Shown here piece by piece: positions 33,001 through 46,700 of a stretch of DNA of 64,000 nucleotides (its first letter is position 1; each line of letters starts with the position of its first letter). Below the pieces are notes generated by a model. The model was not told where the DNA came from. It searched no databases and saw only the letters and a list, made by a program, of their open reading frames with translations. Made by a program: the position numbers and the translations under genes. Origin of the DNA: Linepithema humile (taxonomy: Eukaryota > Arthropoda > Insecta > Hymenoptera > Formicidae); NCBI RefSeq assembly GCF_040581485.1, contig NC_090129.1:17355264-17419263 (forward strand), written 5' to 3'.

Positions 33001-34200
33001 GCGGCAAACTCCTCTGTGCGGTGTGCGCCTGATTTACCGAAATCAGTGATCGACCCTGCCTGCAGCCACCTCCAGGGAAATGTCACAGTCATGTCGCGTC
33101 TCTCGAATTGGACTTGAACACCATCCAACACAGCGGTGAGACGAATAAGAGAGAGAGAGAGAGAGAGAGAAGAAGAACAGCGGCGTGCGAACGGATAGAA
33201 GAAAGATATAAAAACGACCTCGCACCGAGCCGGAGTGCACCGTCGGGCTGTCGCGCTGAAGAAGGAGGGAAGATGCGCTGAGAAGGGAATAAAAGAAAAG
33301 AGGCCGAAGTCGTTACGAGAAAATAGAGTGGCCCGGTGACACGTGGGAAATCCTAGCGAGCACGGAGGCGCCATAGGTGCGCCGCCTATTTTGTCACGAA
33401 TTCGAGCACACGAGCCGAGACACGTGTTGGAACTATTCGAGTAGGCGAATCAGGACGGGCTCTCTGCAAATGCATATAGCCGCCCCGTCTTCATGCGCAT
33501 ACATGTAGATTGGCTTGGTTATGTCGAAATTCACTTCCTAAAACGTTAGAAAGAAATTATCGACAAATAAGTTGTTCGCAAAAGAGGCAGTTGATAAAAA
33601 AATAAAAATGAAGGAAAGCAAAACAGTAATATTATATTACACCGTTGAAGGTATGACGAATAATTCGCTTATTTTCGTAAACATTCCTCGGAACAGTCGG
33701 AATGCTCATGAAGATGCGCCAATAAAATTATGCGACGCGATGACGCCGTTATTTACGTTCGCGCTGTGTACAATCGCGATCTCGCGCGAGCAAATATCCG
33801 GACGGATTTTACCGTCGTTTGATTTGCCGTGCGAGAGCTCTCTGCCCGGAAGGAATAGAATATTTCCCGCGCGTCTCTTTTCGCGTCGTGTGGACAATGG
33901 TCGAGTTGTCGACATCGGAGGGCCGAAGGCGCCGACGGCAGCCGGGGACGGCATAAAAGCAACCCGATAGTGCGACTCGTGACGAGAGTTATACATTCGC
34001 CACGTGTCGCCACCTTTTTCTCAGCTCTTACTCGTCGTTCCGCACAGCATTCCCGTGATGAAACGAATATCCGTGACTTTATGGGCGCCAATGCAAACCG
34101 GAGAATGCGAGCGGAGAAGGAAACGTTGACGTCCAAGATCAGCTGGAAGATAAATAATGCAGAACTTTGCGAAGCATTTGCGTCGTGAAATTGCAACGCT
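33001..34200. other. CpG- and purine-rich block
   Basis: The block contains a (GA)n tract (33,149-33,171) and a TATAAAAA word at 33,206-33,213 on the plus strand. It is CpG-rich again at 33,700-34,180, where frames of 96-153 codons are open in several phases. The TATA-like word has no clear initiator 30 bases downstream. A promoter is possible but not established. Confidence 0.3.
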
Positions 34201-35640
34201 ACAATTTTCTCCATATATCTTACATAATTAAAGACTGCAAAATTCCATTTGCGATTATTGTACAGGTAATTCTTCTTTTTTTTTTTTTATTTTTAGAAGG
34301 ACAAAATCCCGCTAGCTTCGGATCACCTCAACTCGAACCATCGTATTTTTCATTCAACTTGAAACGTTTTCTCGCGGCGATAAATTTTAAAACTCAAATA
34401 GCCGTTAATGTAATACTTTATCTCGATTTTTGCCGCGGGCTCCTATTACAAACTCAGCGTAAAATTATAATATTAGCGGCGGAATAGTACATTGTTGCAT
34501 GCCGATCGTTAAACACTACGAGGTAACGCTTCTATGGGGATCGATCGAGCGTAAAGGTAGACGGATCGCGAGAAAGAGAGGGAGAGAGAGAGAGAAAGAG
34601 AGGGAGAGGGAGAGGTTGCGGATCGATCGGCAAGCACGTCCGCTTAGAAATGCGATCGCGCAATTATTGCCGGCGAGCTCATATCGCCCATTTAGAATCC
34701 GGGTAACGAGTTAATATGCGCGCCAAACAATGGCGCGCGAAAATAGATTTACGAGGAGTACGAGGCGCACGTCGATTCACTAGGAAACGCATATAATTGT
34801 TTCACGGCTGAATGCCGGCGCATAATATTGCGCATTGTAACACGCCAAGCGGAATCGCGAAACGCTCGCGCGTTTACGTGCCCCGAATCGCGGCTGATAA
34901 ATGCCGCGCGTATTCGCGGAATTCGTGTGTTTTATCGCGAAACGTGACACCTGTTACGGCACGCGAGATACGAAAGCGATCGGCGCAATACGCTCCTCCC
35001 GCGGGACACGTATCGATGCGCGTTATATTCGCGTAATTATTTCCTCCCCCCCCCCCGCGGAAATTGAAAGGATCAATCCTCAATCGTATTTTGCCGATCT
35101 TTCCTGTCGATTCAAATTTTTTTTTTTTTTTTACGTTTTTGCAACGTACACCGTTGTTTAGTGTTTGAAATAAATAAATCTCCCCGCAATGTGCTTTAGC
35201 GGATATATTCTTGTTTACGTTTTCTCTCATGTTTACCTTTTTTCTTTCAGGATCTGGTATGCATTAGCTTATTGTTATAGTTTGTTAGTTCTGTTTTTCC
35301 TGCCGATTCCGTTGTTATTGTTTATACCTTATTATTCTCACTCCTGTTGCACTTGTTATTATTACCTTCTGTTGCATCGCTTAAATCTCAAGCCGACCAG
35401 CGGCCATCTGTGACACGTGCGAAAACTTTCATTACGCGTGTTCGCAGTTTTACATACAATTAGCCCTTTTGCTCAATTTTAATTGCATTATACGCGTATA
35501 TTTCCAACATACTTATTCGAAAAGTATATATATATATATAAATACAATGCAATTGTCTGAAAAAAATTAGTTTGATGAAAAAAGGGTCTTTTTTTTTTTT
35601 TTATTTTTGTCGAACGAACGACCGAGCATCAGTCGCAGAC
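34201..35640. other. Mixed non-coding DNA with simple repeats
   Basis: AT-rich DNA to 34,500. Then a CpG block with a purine tract at 34,570-34,615, C11 at 35,046-35,056, T16 at 35,117-35,132 and (TA)8 at 35,525-35,540. A good acceptor-like word (TTTTTTCTTTCAG) ends at 35,250, but no open exon follows. Confidence 0.5.
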
Positions 35641-38600
35641 GTATATTTGTCCACTGCGTCTATAGAGAGACCGTAAAGGGTTTCTATTTGTGGAATAAAA
35701 TGAGCCGTCCACTCACATTCATTTTTCTGCTCTTGCACGCGTTATTTTCGCATGTTATAAGGCTGCGACTCCGGGAACCGCAGAGCGGACGACTGCATCG
35801 ATTGCCGGAGCGCGACATCGGCTTATGCGGAGGCACCGCATCGATCGGCGCGGCACAGGCCGCGCCAAGTTTGAGTCAACTGAATTATGTTCCGTCTACG
35901 TCGATTTGCACGCCATCCCTGCATTAGCTATTGGCAACGGATCATAACTGCCTCCGGCCAGTTCGCCGCCCGCTGCAAATCGCTTCCGTTACACTTTCGT
36001 GAGAATTTATATCGGAAGCGTGCCTGCGGGGGGGAGGAGGGGAAGAGACCACCAGCCGTCTCCCCCTTTCCTTCCTCGGGGAGGTATTCGCAATCATTCG
36101 TCGATGGTAATTGAGCTAATTGCGCGCAATTGGGAGGCGCTCCAATTTCACGGGCCGTAAAAACAATGCACACTGCGTTTCAATTGCGAAACGACGACGG
36201 TCGCGTTCGCTCACGGCTCTGCTCGAAAAATAAGTTCTACTCGTTTATATTGGAAAATCGATACAGCGCCGGTAAATGTATTCTCCTGTCTTCATTCGAG
36301 CAAAGTTTGCGGACGATAAACGATAAACAGTGCGAGGAGAGTATAACAACGTTCTCCTCGAAGCGTGATACGATCGATAAGATGGGACGAACGAATGATG
36401 CAATATATTAAATTTTGATCACGTAATTGTTTCACGTAAGCGCTCAATTATTGGACGTATAATGAAAGTACATAAAATTGAGTCATGGCTGTAGGAAAAA
36501 AACTGATGAAATATAGTTTCGAAATATAATATAGTAAGTGTAAGGTTGAAATCTATAGTATTATTTAACGTAAAATACGATGATTGGATATTTAAATGCA
36601 GCGATTCGCTTGGCATCAGTCTTGTGGAGAATTGTGGTCGAAAATTAGTGCAAAATTGGCAACGAAAAGCCTCTCGACGAATCAATTCATACAAATTTCT
36701 TTCGATTTTATCGACGAGCAACTTAATTGAAGCGCGATCGTCGAATTGCCACGCCCGGTGTTCTTACATAATGGTTCAACGAACATCCACAAATTGCTGA
36801 TCTGTCGGCAAATGACGCGCGCCTGTAAACACCAAGCAAGGTGGATCGATGAGCAGAAACAGCAAGGCGAGTGTAAGACGAGCAAACGGCGCAGCCCTAA
36901 CGTGTACATAGACGTGTTTGCGAGCAAATATAGCGAGGCACCTGCAAAATTGAGCGCGAGCAGGATGTGCATACAACATCCGGCGCGGCCTACAGATACT
37001 GCATCTGAAATTTAAACCGCCTCATTTATTTTCAACCCCCCCCCCTCCTCCCCCTTCCACTCCCCACCCGTGTTTCCACGATTCGCGTTTCCACCCAGTG
37101 TTATTTGATGTAAAGTGCTATACAGACCGACTCAAAATGTTTCACGTAGATAGCGAAATATTTTTGGGCAGTCCGTCAGGATGTATTTGATAGCGGTATC
37201 CGATGAACTTTTGATACCTCACGGAAATTAATCACGTAAAAGTATATTCGAGTGGAATATATTTATTATCGCGCGAACTATATTGTTTTATTCATTACAC
37301 CTTGCTTCTCTGCGGAACTATAATATATTTACTGCAATATCCATCTTTGTTCAAAATGCATGATGTGCGAGTAATGTAATTTAGTGTGTAATTTGTATTT
37401 GTATTAATTAGTCATATTTAATTAATATTTTTCATCATCGCGTTGTCATTATTAGCTCATCGTTAATTCATCAAAATTACTTTTCGTATTTATAATACAT
37501 TTATAACACAATTTATAATGTACGGAAAATTCGCCCGCGACAGAAATATTTATTAGACACGATAGCAAGCGCGAAGGACCGAAAGCGCCAGATTTCCGTG
37601 CGATAGAAATTGTATTACATAATAAAAATAGCTTTCGCAAGTAACAAACGTTTCTGCCTGACATCAGGCTATCGTCAGTGTCAAAGCAATAAAATATGAA
37701 ACGCGACGCAAACATTTGCTTTATGATTTAAGACACTAAGGCAAGATTTGATGTTCGCACGATTAAAATAATAAATTATCGTTCAAGTGTTGATAAAATT
37801 CATAACACAAGTGTTCGACACTGCTATTATTTATCTGCATTATTAATATTTATCTGACACAAATCGCAAAGCGTTATCGGTCTATCATTGTACTTAAACG
37901 ATTCGGCCACGGGGCAAACTTTTTAGCAAAAATATTCACAGTTCGTTAATTTTTAATTAAAATGTTTAATATTTTAACAATGCGTTACACTTAAAAAAAA
38001 AGAGGAATGCCTCGTTAAACAGTAGCAGGGTGGCACATAGTTCGCGAACAATCACGCGCGCCGCGCTCCCTTTTGTGGTTCCTCCTTCGACGTTGTGCAA
38101 TTCCGCCGTCGCGAAACGCGCTTATTTCGCTGTAATTCCGAGCAACGCCCTGCCAAAGTGTGCACGATAAATTGCTATGAGAACGTTCGTGTCGTTTTAA
38201 ATTATGCCCCATCGACCACGAAGAGCTATAAAGATCGACTGCGACTGACCGCAAGCGTTCATCGAAAGTGGTCGGCAGCGTCGTCGTGTTTTTCAAAATG
38301 GAATTCTGGTACGACAGTACAATGTTATAATAAATCAAAATGTGTTATTGCGCAGCGCTGAAGAAATGACAAGCATAAAAACTCGATAATCATTACAAAC
38401 CGCTTTTCGAAAAGCACTCAAGTATACGGCAAATTGAAACATTGATTTTTTTTGTCTACCGTGGAATAATATCGAAAATCGTATTGAAGTTTCGAGTCTA
38501 CAATTTGCACAGATTGCGCCGTAACAAAGTTTATGAGGCAAATACTGTAATTATTATACGATTGGCAACGCTGCTAGCACGCGTCGTTAGCGCTGACGGA

Positions 38601-38960
38601 AACGACTCGCCGCGCGCTTTATGTTTGCGTAAAACGCAGCGCTCTCGTAAAAAGGGACGCTTACGAGACGAGCACGTGCGCGAAATTGAGAAAAGGGCAC
38701 ACGAGGGCCCGATACGGCGAGTCTTTATGGATTTCTTAACAGGAGCGGCTTCGTGAAAAAGCCATAATGTTTGCATCGATTCCAGCGAAGGAGGGAGAAC
38801 GAAACGTTCCAATATTCTCCGCTTAACCACTGAACTAATTAATCTTCTCGTATATTCCACGATTAAATCGATTTACGAACGTTGAATAAAATCTCCTGTA
38901 ATATATTTGGAAAGTTTGGACCAAATAGTAATGTATAATACGTTAAAAGCTTAGATATTA
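35641..38960. other. Alternating CpG-rich and AT-rich non-coding DNA
   Basis: CpG-rich parts are 35,640-36,380, 36,720-37,020, 38,030-38,330 and 38,560-38,760, separated by AT-rich spacers. A pyrimidine tract with poly-C lies at 37,036-37,070. Frames of 70-109 codons occur on both strands without domains or consistent splice signals. This texture resembles an array of intronic regulatory blocks, which is an inference from composition only. Confidence 0.4.
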
Positions 38961-38964
38961 GTGG

Positions 38965-38966
<2 letters not shown>

Positions 38967-39005
<39 letters not shown>

Positions 39006-39024
39006 CGCGCGCGCGCGCGCACGT
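38967..39024. repeat. (GT)n(GC)n alternating purine/pyrimidine tract
   Basis: Fifty-eight bases alternate strictly between purine and pyrimidine: about 17 GT units, then GCGT and an uninterrupted GC stretch, ending GCACGT. Tracts of GT plus GC are the classic Z-DNA-forming sequence. A (CA)10 tract lies 390 bases downstream on the same strand. Confidence 0.95.
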
Positions 39025-39416
39025 AAATGTTTCATATTATACAAATATAGTAATAAAGTAAAATTATTATATGTTGTATGCCATGAAACATGTATGACAA
39101 ATTATTTATTTACGCGTACAATTTTAATTAAGAGTTGCTGTTACATTCTGTCGAACCTATTTGAAAAAATAATTAGAAATCTATAAACTATCAATATTAG
39201 TAATCAATGAGCTGAGTCATTTACTTTTAATGTAATATATTCTGATTGCTTTGCAACCTGATTATTTTACACCCAATATATATTATTCGAAAGACTAACA
39301 TTATAATGTAGCACACATCGCAAAATTTATATTGAGACGATATGACTCGTTCTTGTGGTAAAGAAAAGATAGATTCCGTGACAAGTTAAAATAATATTAT
39401 AATAATATTATTCTTT

Positions 39417-39436
39417 CACACACACACACACACACA
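39417..39436. repeat. (CA)10 microsatellite
   Basis: Ten CA units on the plus strand are the complement of the GT tract at 38,967, so the two tracts could pair as an inverted repeat in a single strand. A T23 run follows at 39,525-39,547. Confidence 0.95.
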
Positions 39437-39547
39437 TGTTCTTTTGCTCGACGTCAGCAGAAAAAAAATTGAATACATTTAGTACGTAAAAAGAAGCTAT
39501 CATTGTAAAACTTGTTTTCCTCTGTTTTTTTTTTTTTTTTTTTTTTT

Positions 39548-40427
39548 CATAAATATGTAAAAAGAATTTTTTTAGTACAATGTTTACATTTTCCTGAAAA
39601 ATATGCATACTTTAACAAAATACACGGAAATTGTTAATTTTAATTTATATACGTACGTTAATACATGAAATAAACATAAAAAATTTCTAGGTTTTAAAAT
39701 ATAAATAATTTTACAATTTTATTATGTATAATATTGTTATAAATGAATTATTTTTTGTAATATTGATATTGCAGTAAAATAACTCTCAATTCAATGCAAC
39801 AGGTGCTTTGACATTAAGCAAAAATCCTAAAAATTCTCGTTGAAAGCATCTATTTTAAAACGATAATACCGATATAAATTGATCGCGTAGCGATTGACAT
39901 ATGTCATATTCATTCAATGAATATATTCATTCCTAAAATTCAAATTTAAATAGTTGAATTTTACAAACAAATCAGGCACTAATAATTAGAAATTTAGCAA
40001 AATTATTTATCTCCGTCTTCATTCTTGTTACTATTACAATCTAACTTACTTTCTTTCTAACATAATAATTTTATAATAATGTTTTTACAATAACTTTCTG
40101 AGATAATTACGTTTGTTTAATTACAATTCAGATTCTACATACATAACACATGTATGAAATTCAACGGATAATGTTGTACGCTTATGCTATAAAAATATGT
40201 ACAATTTGTCTTTTAGAATAAAAAAATGCACGTAAGTGCTTGTCTCACGGCACTATGTAACTTTTTGCGAGCACTGTTATTTTGTTTCAATACTGAAACT
40301 CTGTTAAAACAAGTTGACGACTCGCTTGCTGCTTTCAGTAGTTGATAACGATATGTAGCACTTTTGTTAAGTGCCACGAAAAGTGAAAATCAAACGATAC
40401 AAGACATTCCCGAGATAGCGTAATTAC
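39548..40427. other. AT-rich non-coding DNA
   Basis: This stretch is strongly AT-rich. Two small adjacent palindromes, GACATATGTC and ATATTCATTCAATGAATAT, lie at 39,896-39,924. No gene is visible. Confidence 0.55.
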
Positions 40428-40493
40428 CGGCGCTTACAGAATTTTGTAAGGCATGCGCCGTCCACTCGAATGACAGTGCTCGATCACTGTCAT
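40428..40493. repeat. Two adjacent hairpins
   Basis: The first hairpin (40,428-40,460) pairs CGGCG with CGCCG and CTTACA with TGTAAG around a short loop, with an unpaired GCATG on the right side. The second (40,470-40,493) pairs ATGACAGTG with CACTGTCAT exactly around CTCGAT. They are nine bases apart, in a small GC-rich island within AT-rich DNA. A structured RNA or a pair of dyad binding sites is possible. Confidence 0.75.
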
Positions 40494-43380
40494 CCAATCG
40501 CTGGAATACCGGCGCAGCAAGAAGAGGCTCTTTAGAGGCCAAGAAAAAGGAGGAGAAGCCGAGGACGTCTTGGTGGATCGACGACGTCGAGATCGATCAT
40601 TGCTTACGTGCAAAAATAACGCGGCCGGAGATAATAATTTTCCTCCCGTCGCCAGTAATTGTCGATTAATCCGATTAATGACTTAGCTCATTTAGAAGTG
40701 AATTGTTTCTTTGCGTTGGCATACTTGAGCCGCTCACTCGAACTCAAAGTGACGTTGCAAAGATGACAGAAATTTCTTCAATGATAGGAAAAGATTGATA
40801 AGAATGATAAGAATGTTAAGAAAATTAAGAAAAAAAGAATCTTATTCTAAAAAGCTTCTCTGCATTCTGACGTAATCTTAAAGTAATATTATTTTTGTCT
40901 GCTTTTCAACGCTAATCTCGGGAATTGTTTTTGGGAATTTTGGGAATTACACGTGGCATATTTCTAAAGATATGAAAATAAAACAATTTATACGAAGCAG
41001 TATTAATTCTTAAATTTTTTAAGAATTTAATTTCGCTAAGTAAAATTTTTTTTTTTCAATAGAAAAAAGTTTTAAATAATTGATTTGAAATTTTCTCAAA
41101 AGTTTGGACATTCCATAACATACTGCATTATATTTCAACATAAATAATGTAAATTTATCATTACTTTTTTATTTTTAGCAATAAACGGGCTGAAAACGTA
41201 ATTTTCTCTTAATAACAAAAGAAAATGGTTTCCAGTACTGGAAGATCCTTTTAAGCCTGCTACTTCCCGAGCAAATAAAGTTTACAAACGAACGAAAATT
41301 CGATTTAGACTCTCATACATCATACGGCGTTCTTCTTTCCCCTCTTATCCCCGCTCTTCTCCTGCGTCGTCATTCCACCTAGGAAATTCATGGCGTAGTC
41401 CCGAATCTCGACAACAGACAACGGATATCTAATTTTTCTGTTTCGTAAAGTTTCGAGCGAACGCCGATCGTCGCGACGTTCCGCGAATTCCTTGCGAATT
41501 CGCCGCGTTGAAAGTCAAGCGAGCTGATCGTTTCTGCGTTTCCGCCGGAAGATTCTGACAAATCACGTTTCGTGAAAGTCATTTTGCAGAATTCCGAGGA
41601 ATGCCGTTTATTTGTTTGTTCCACAAGTTGTCCGCGAAGCAGATGAATCATCGGAATTTTGTACTCGCAATACACGAATATCGAAAGAGAAAGATACGCA
41701 AATTAGAATAAATATATTTATGTATGTAAATAGAAATTTTATCAATTTGTATCTTTTAATCTTGAATTTTGTACTTCTAATCTCTCACGCCATTACGCTG
41801 TCTGCGCTGTCTGCGCTATCTATGAATATATTGTAGCGTTACATTAATTCATTTAGCTAACATGTGTAAAAACGTGTGTAACAAGATCTCTTGTGTTACG
41901 TCATCATATATGCGACATGTGCGCAAGAGTTAATCCTGACAGCTCTTTTGGCGGCGAGCATCATCTTAATATTCAAATGTGATATGATTTGCATGTAGAT
42001 CTGGCTGTGGAATGCCAGCTTGCATATGTTCTGCGAGAGAAACTCTAAATGTGTTTTATCTTGCACGAGAAATTAATAATATTTCGCGGTAAGAAAGCAC
42101 ACGGGTCCCTCTTTTATAGCTGCTAGCATGCGGTTTTTATACTTATTGAAGTTCAACCGTGAACCGGTCGATCCTGCTGTCCGTTTTTATCACTTATGCT
42201 TGATACACAACCGGCTCGTAGGCACGCGATGGCAACTTTCCTATTATTCCTCTGAATAAAATTACAATAACACGTTATTTTGTATAATTTAATAGTTTAT
42301 GAAGTTGACTCGTACATTTGAAAATAATATCTCATTCATAATTGACGCATCTGCCTTTTTTTCAAGTTTTCAGTTCTTTTTTTAATTTTTCTAATCTAAT
42401 CGATCTTTTAAAATTGCGTAATTGTATTATTAATGTGGGAAAGATACGATAATTTTTCGCATTGTAACACAATGACGTTTGATGTGTGCGCGTGTGTGTG
42501 CATCAATTTGATTTAAAATGTGTTTTTGTAAAATTAAGCATTTCGATTGTTGGTCAAATAAATCCAAATTGGAATCACTTTGCACCGTGAAACTTCAAAC
42601 GCCGTGCCAGGCTTTTGACAATTTCGATTAAACATATTTTTCTTGCAACGCCCACGTCGACAAGATGAAAGTGATTTCGGCGGCAGGGCTAATCACAAAG
42701 CACTTTTCAGTTATGTTAACATGTATGCGTCGCCAGGATCAAAAGCGATGCGGGAGGCCGACAAGCCGATCACTTCACAAAGTATTAATTTTATAAGAGA
42801 ACATTTTTCTCCAAGCTTTTGCAAATTAACTTTGTTACGAGATTTATTTTGGATGCCGTGTAATCAATTCTAATTAATTATGGCACAATCGGATATAAAT
42901 ATGCATTCGCTGTTATTATGAAGGAAAAAAAAAATTGCTCTGAAAATAGCGTATTCCGAAATTCACTGATACAATCGCGATATAACATTATTATGCATTT
43001 TAAAAAGCAATTTTAAATTTGCTTTAATTTTTATCTTGACAATTTAAAATGCCGGCATAAATTCAACTATATAGCACGTTGGCTCCGGTTTATTTCCAGG
43101 CAAGATTTTTTTAAACACGACACGTATAGAATATATATTAAATGTAATTAGACTGAAAAAATGTATACAACAGTGCAAGAAATGTAATAAACGACGGAAA
43201 TCCTCGGCGATCGCCGATTCAATTACCAGTAAATTACTACAATTTACTCAAGGACGTTTGACGCAACTCGTACGGAACTATCGACTTACACGCGTTTCGC
43301 GATTACAAGCGTACCGGCATGTTTCCCTCCGCTTTCCCCGACTCCTCTCTCTCTCTCCCCCCTCGCTTTAACTGATGTAT
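40494..43380. other. Mixed non-coding DNA
   Basis: 40,500-40,640 and 41,330-41,640 are CpG-rich; the rest is AT-rich or average. A triple 9-bp repeat of CGCTGTCTG type occurs near 41,797-41,822. A splice-acceptor-like word (GGTTTATTTCCAG) ends at 43,100 without an obvious exon. No RNA gene or transposon end is seen. Confidence 0.5.
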
Positions 43381-43389
43381 TAATTATCG

Positions 43390-43770
43390 CAAAACGGATC
43401 GCGTAAGTATAGCAATGGCGGCGAGACCGAAGAGGTGGACGGGCGCTCTTAATGGCGCGAAAGGATGCAAAGCGTGGCGAGGCGCTTCGACGACGCCGGC
43501 TACGGGACGGGAGTGGGACGTGTGCACGGGGGGGGGGGGAGAGGATGTGATAAGAACCCACTGTACACGTCAAACCGCGATCACTAATAGTACACCTCCG
43601 GTCGGAGATAATTATCGAGTCGATCGCGCGAGGCTACTTGAGTCGCACGAAGGTGTGGCTGTCGAGGATAGCGGCGCCGAGGATCAGGATCATCTTGAAG
43701 CGACCCCATCGACGTCCCCTTTCTCGCATAGCAAGTGTCGGAAGGCTGTTGTTGTCCGCTCTCCAATTTA
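43390..43770. other. CpG-rich block with a G12 run
   Basis: A GTAAGT donor-like word (GATCGC/GTAAGTATAG) lies at 43,404, and a G12 run at 43,528-43,539. A 119-codon frame crosses the block and has a mixed, domain-free translation. The block is GC-rich enough for chance frames of that size. Confidence 0.3.
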
Positions 43771-46700
43771 TTAACGCAAATTGACCATCTCCATTTTATT
43801 TTCCGCCAATTTTTAGCGCTACACGCGCGTGTCACGCCAAGGCGCGATTACTATGCAAATGGCTGTCGCTCTCGCTTCTCAAGTTTGACAGCTCATCATG
43901 CCTGATCTTTGTGTGTCCTAACCAATACGCTTTTATGTAAATGGCCTTTATATCTATAATGTTAAAGTTGAGATCCTAAGCGTCTTTCGTTGGAAGAATG
44001 AACATGCGAGCGTTTCGCGTCAGCGGAACAATTTACGATACAACAATGTGACACTTACAGTTCCATATTGAATTCTATGTTAGAAAAACATATCCGAGAA
44101 CTTTGGTATTTACAATATCAAAAAACGAGATGGAGAACAAACGTAATTGACTTCCTTGTAACGCAAATATACATTTCTGTGTTCCATAATCTCTCGGCGC
44201 ACACAACAAGCATCATCTTGCGACTAGTAGAAAGATGACTCTTTGTGAGAAGCTCTCGGCATAAGAAAGCGACGTCTGCAGTTGCGTGTCGTTTTATACA
44301 AAAAACTAAGAGAGAGAGCGAGAGAGGGATAATAAAGCCGGAGCGGCGCGTGAAGTAAAACGGAGCATTGAATAAACGGCGGAATACGCGATACGCTGTT
44401 TTCATGTTCGTCATTATTCGTTCAGCGCGCGTCTTTCTTCAGCGGCGCGGTCATTAAAGCGCGTGGCTGTTTTAAGATTTAGAATGAGCGCAATGTCCCT
44501 GGCTCGTTCTTAAGCGAGAACCGCACTCCTGTCAATGAAAATTTCATCCTGCCGCGGGAATTGCTGTCCGTAGCTTTACGATTCCCACGGGCGACTTACA
44601 CTAAGCGAAGCGATAAAACGACTGAATTAAAAAACTGATTTGGAAAGGATAGCCGACCGTTCTCTCACCATAAAAGCGTAAGTCCTCAAAGCAATTACAC
44701 CGCTGAGGATTAAGAAGCGAATACGTGCGCACTCTGGAATTTTGCATTGGCAAAAGATTCCCGCCATTACGTGATACTTTTGCGATAAGACTGTAAAAAG
44801 AACGAATACACCTGAATTTCACTTGCAATCGGAATTTACTCAATCTTTTTTTTCCTTGAAAATCTTTTCCGATATCCTCATTCGTTTAAGAAATTAAAAA
44901 CCGCGTAAGAATTAATATATTCCAAACCTATCATTTTATTAGCAATTAAAAATTTGAAAATAAAATTGTTGCACTTTAATCAATATAATTTTACACAAAT
45001 GATCTTTGTATTTCCAAAATCAATGTTAACGCGTTTCTTCGCCCGTTAAATTGTGTTTAATTTTTCTCATAATTGTCATGCCATAACTTTGATTATGTCA
45101 AGTTTGAACTTTTTGTTTCGTTGCGTGAAGACCAAGAAATTAGAAACGCGCTTAGTTTTAAAGTATATTATATAGCTATCGAATACTATGATCTTCGAGT
45201 GTTAATTAACGATCGTTAACGAGTTACTAATCGATATGCTATCACTGCAAACGTGCATTATTGTCGCAGCACCTACTTAACCGTTTGTGAATTCGCGACG
45301 CAACATTTGAATTTTACGCCGGAACTAATTCTCGAGCAATTAATGTTGCCGTTACCTCGGTGTAATGCATACTTTAGTAAGGCGCGACACGTGTTTGCTG
45401 TTGTTCGTAAATGCTACTCCAGGCTGATTCTGTGAGAACGCGCACACGTGACACGTGTTGTTACCATTTCGTCGGTACGTGGGCGAAAGGGAGGGGCTGT
45501 TTGCAAAGTACATTTCTCTGTTAATTGCAGACGGTGTCTTTGTAAGATTTACAATACTCGGCCCTTTCCCTTAGGCTTTTAATCGGAAAATGGTGTTCTG
45601 TCCTCCGTTTTCGAGAACATTTCAATTCCGCACGAAGCAATCACATTTGTCGAAATCAAGAGATCGTTTGAATATTCTCTTTCAATTAAAGAGGTTAAAG
45701 TGAAACGTTATAATATTTTAATTTTTTCTATCATCTTTTGACTTGATCAACGCGAGAAAATAATTTGACTACTGTTTATTTTCTTAATTACAAAAACAAT
45801 ATCTTTGATAAATTGACGACTTCTCGTTTTTTTTTTTTCCAGAGCTTCGATTCGACGGCTGCAAAATGTATTTCGACACATAACGAAGAACCGCTTTATC
45901 GCGCCCGGCGTTATTCGGCGATTAAATACAGCATTAAATCACTTCCGCTCGATTAGGAAACGCGGGAAATTCATTTCACGACGAGAATGCGCAATTTATA
46001 CGATAACGGACGACCGAACGATTAATGCAGTCTATCGGGATTCCTTTTTGACATCACGCCGTGCATAAAGTAACTCCGGCGGTCCGCGCTCCGCTCCGCC
46101 TTACTCGATTGTTGTCAAAGTGAAAGGAATTGAATTTTCGGATAATATTCATCCGCTGCCGATAACGACGTTAAGCGTCGCGAGATAACGACGTTGCCAC
46201 GGCAAACTACATTCGCCGTGCGAATAAGAAAGTGGAAAGCTCCCGAGAGCATTTGTCTTCTCGATTTCGCTCACTTTGGCGCTCATCGGGCGGACACACA
46301 CGCGGATTACGAAGATATGGCGGGATCCGCCATTTTTCTTCATCGTTTATAAGCTTAATTGTAGCGGAGCAAATAAATCATGATCAATTTCACGCTCGGG
46401 TGTCAGCAAAGTGTCACAAGTAAAAGGTAATCACATCAACATATTACGTGTCCATATTATTTTCTATATCAGCAGATACTCTCTACATAATGTATCGATT
46501 CTGTCATATCCGATACAATACGCCATTATTCAATCTTCAGTGAATTGAAACGACTGTTCCACGCGTGATGCAAGACGCGGATAAAGGTCGGCTTTCTGGT
46601 CGGCTGGTTTAAATTGTACATGAATAAATTCAATCCTGCGTCAGGAGGGCATGCTAATCTCGCGTAACAAAAGCTCCCGGATTCCGGAAGCTATACCAGT

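Noticed and set aside
35238..35330. Strong acceptor-like word followed by T-rich DNA
   Set aside because: All frames after it stop quickly or encode only hydrophobic T-rich translation, and no donor follows. Pyrimidine-AG words are frequent in this T-rich stretch.
37121..37150. TATACAGACCGACTCAAAATG resembling a transposon left end
   Set aside because: The match to the CAGGGTGT-type ends is weak, and no right-hand partner was found within a few kilobases.
45765..45956. 63-codon frame with an internal T13-CCAG acceptor
   Set aside because: Only 37 codons follow the acceptor, no donor or poly(A) signal is clear, and the peptide has no recognisable feature.
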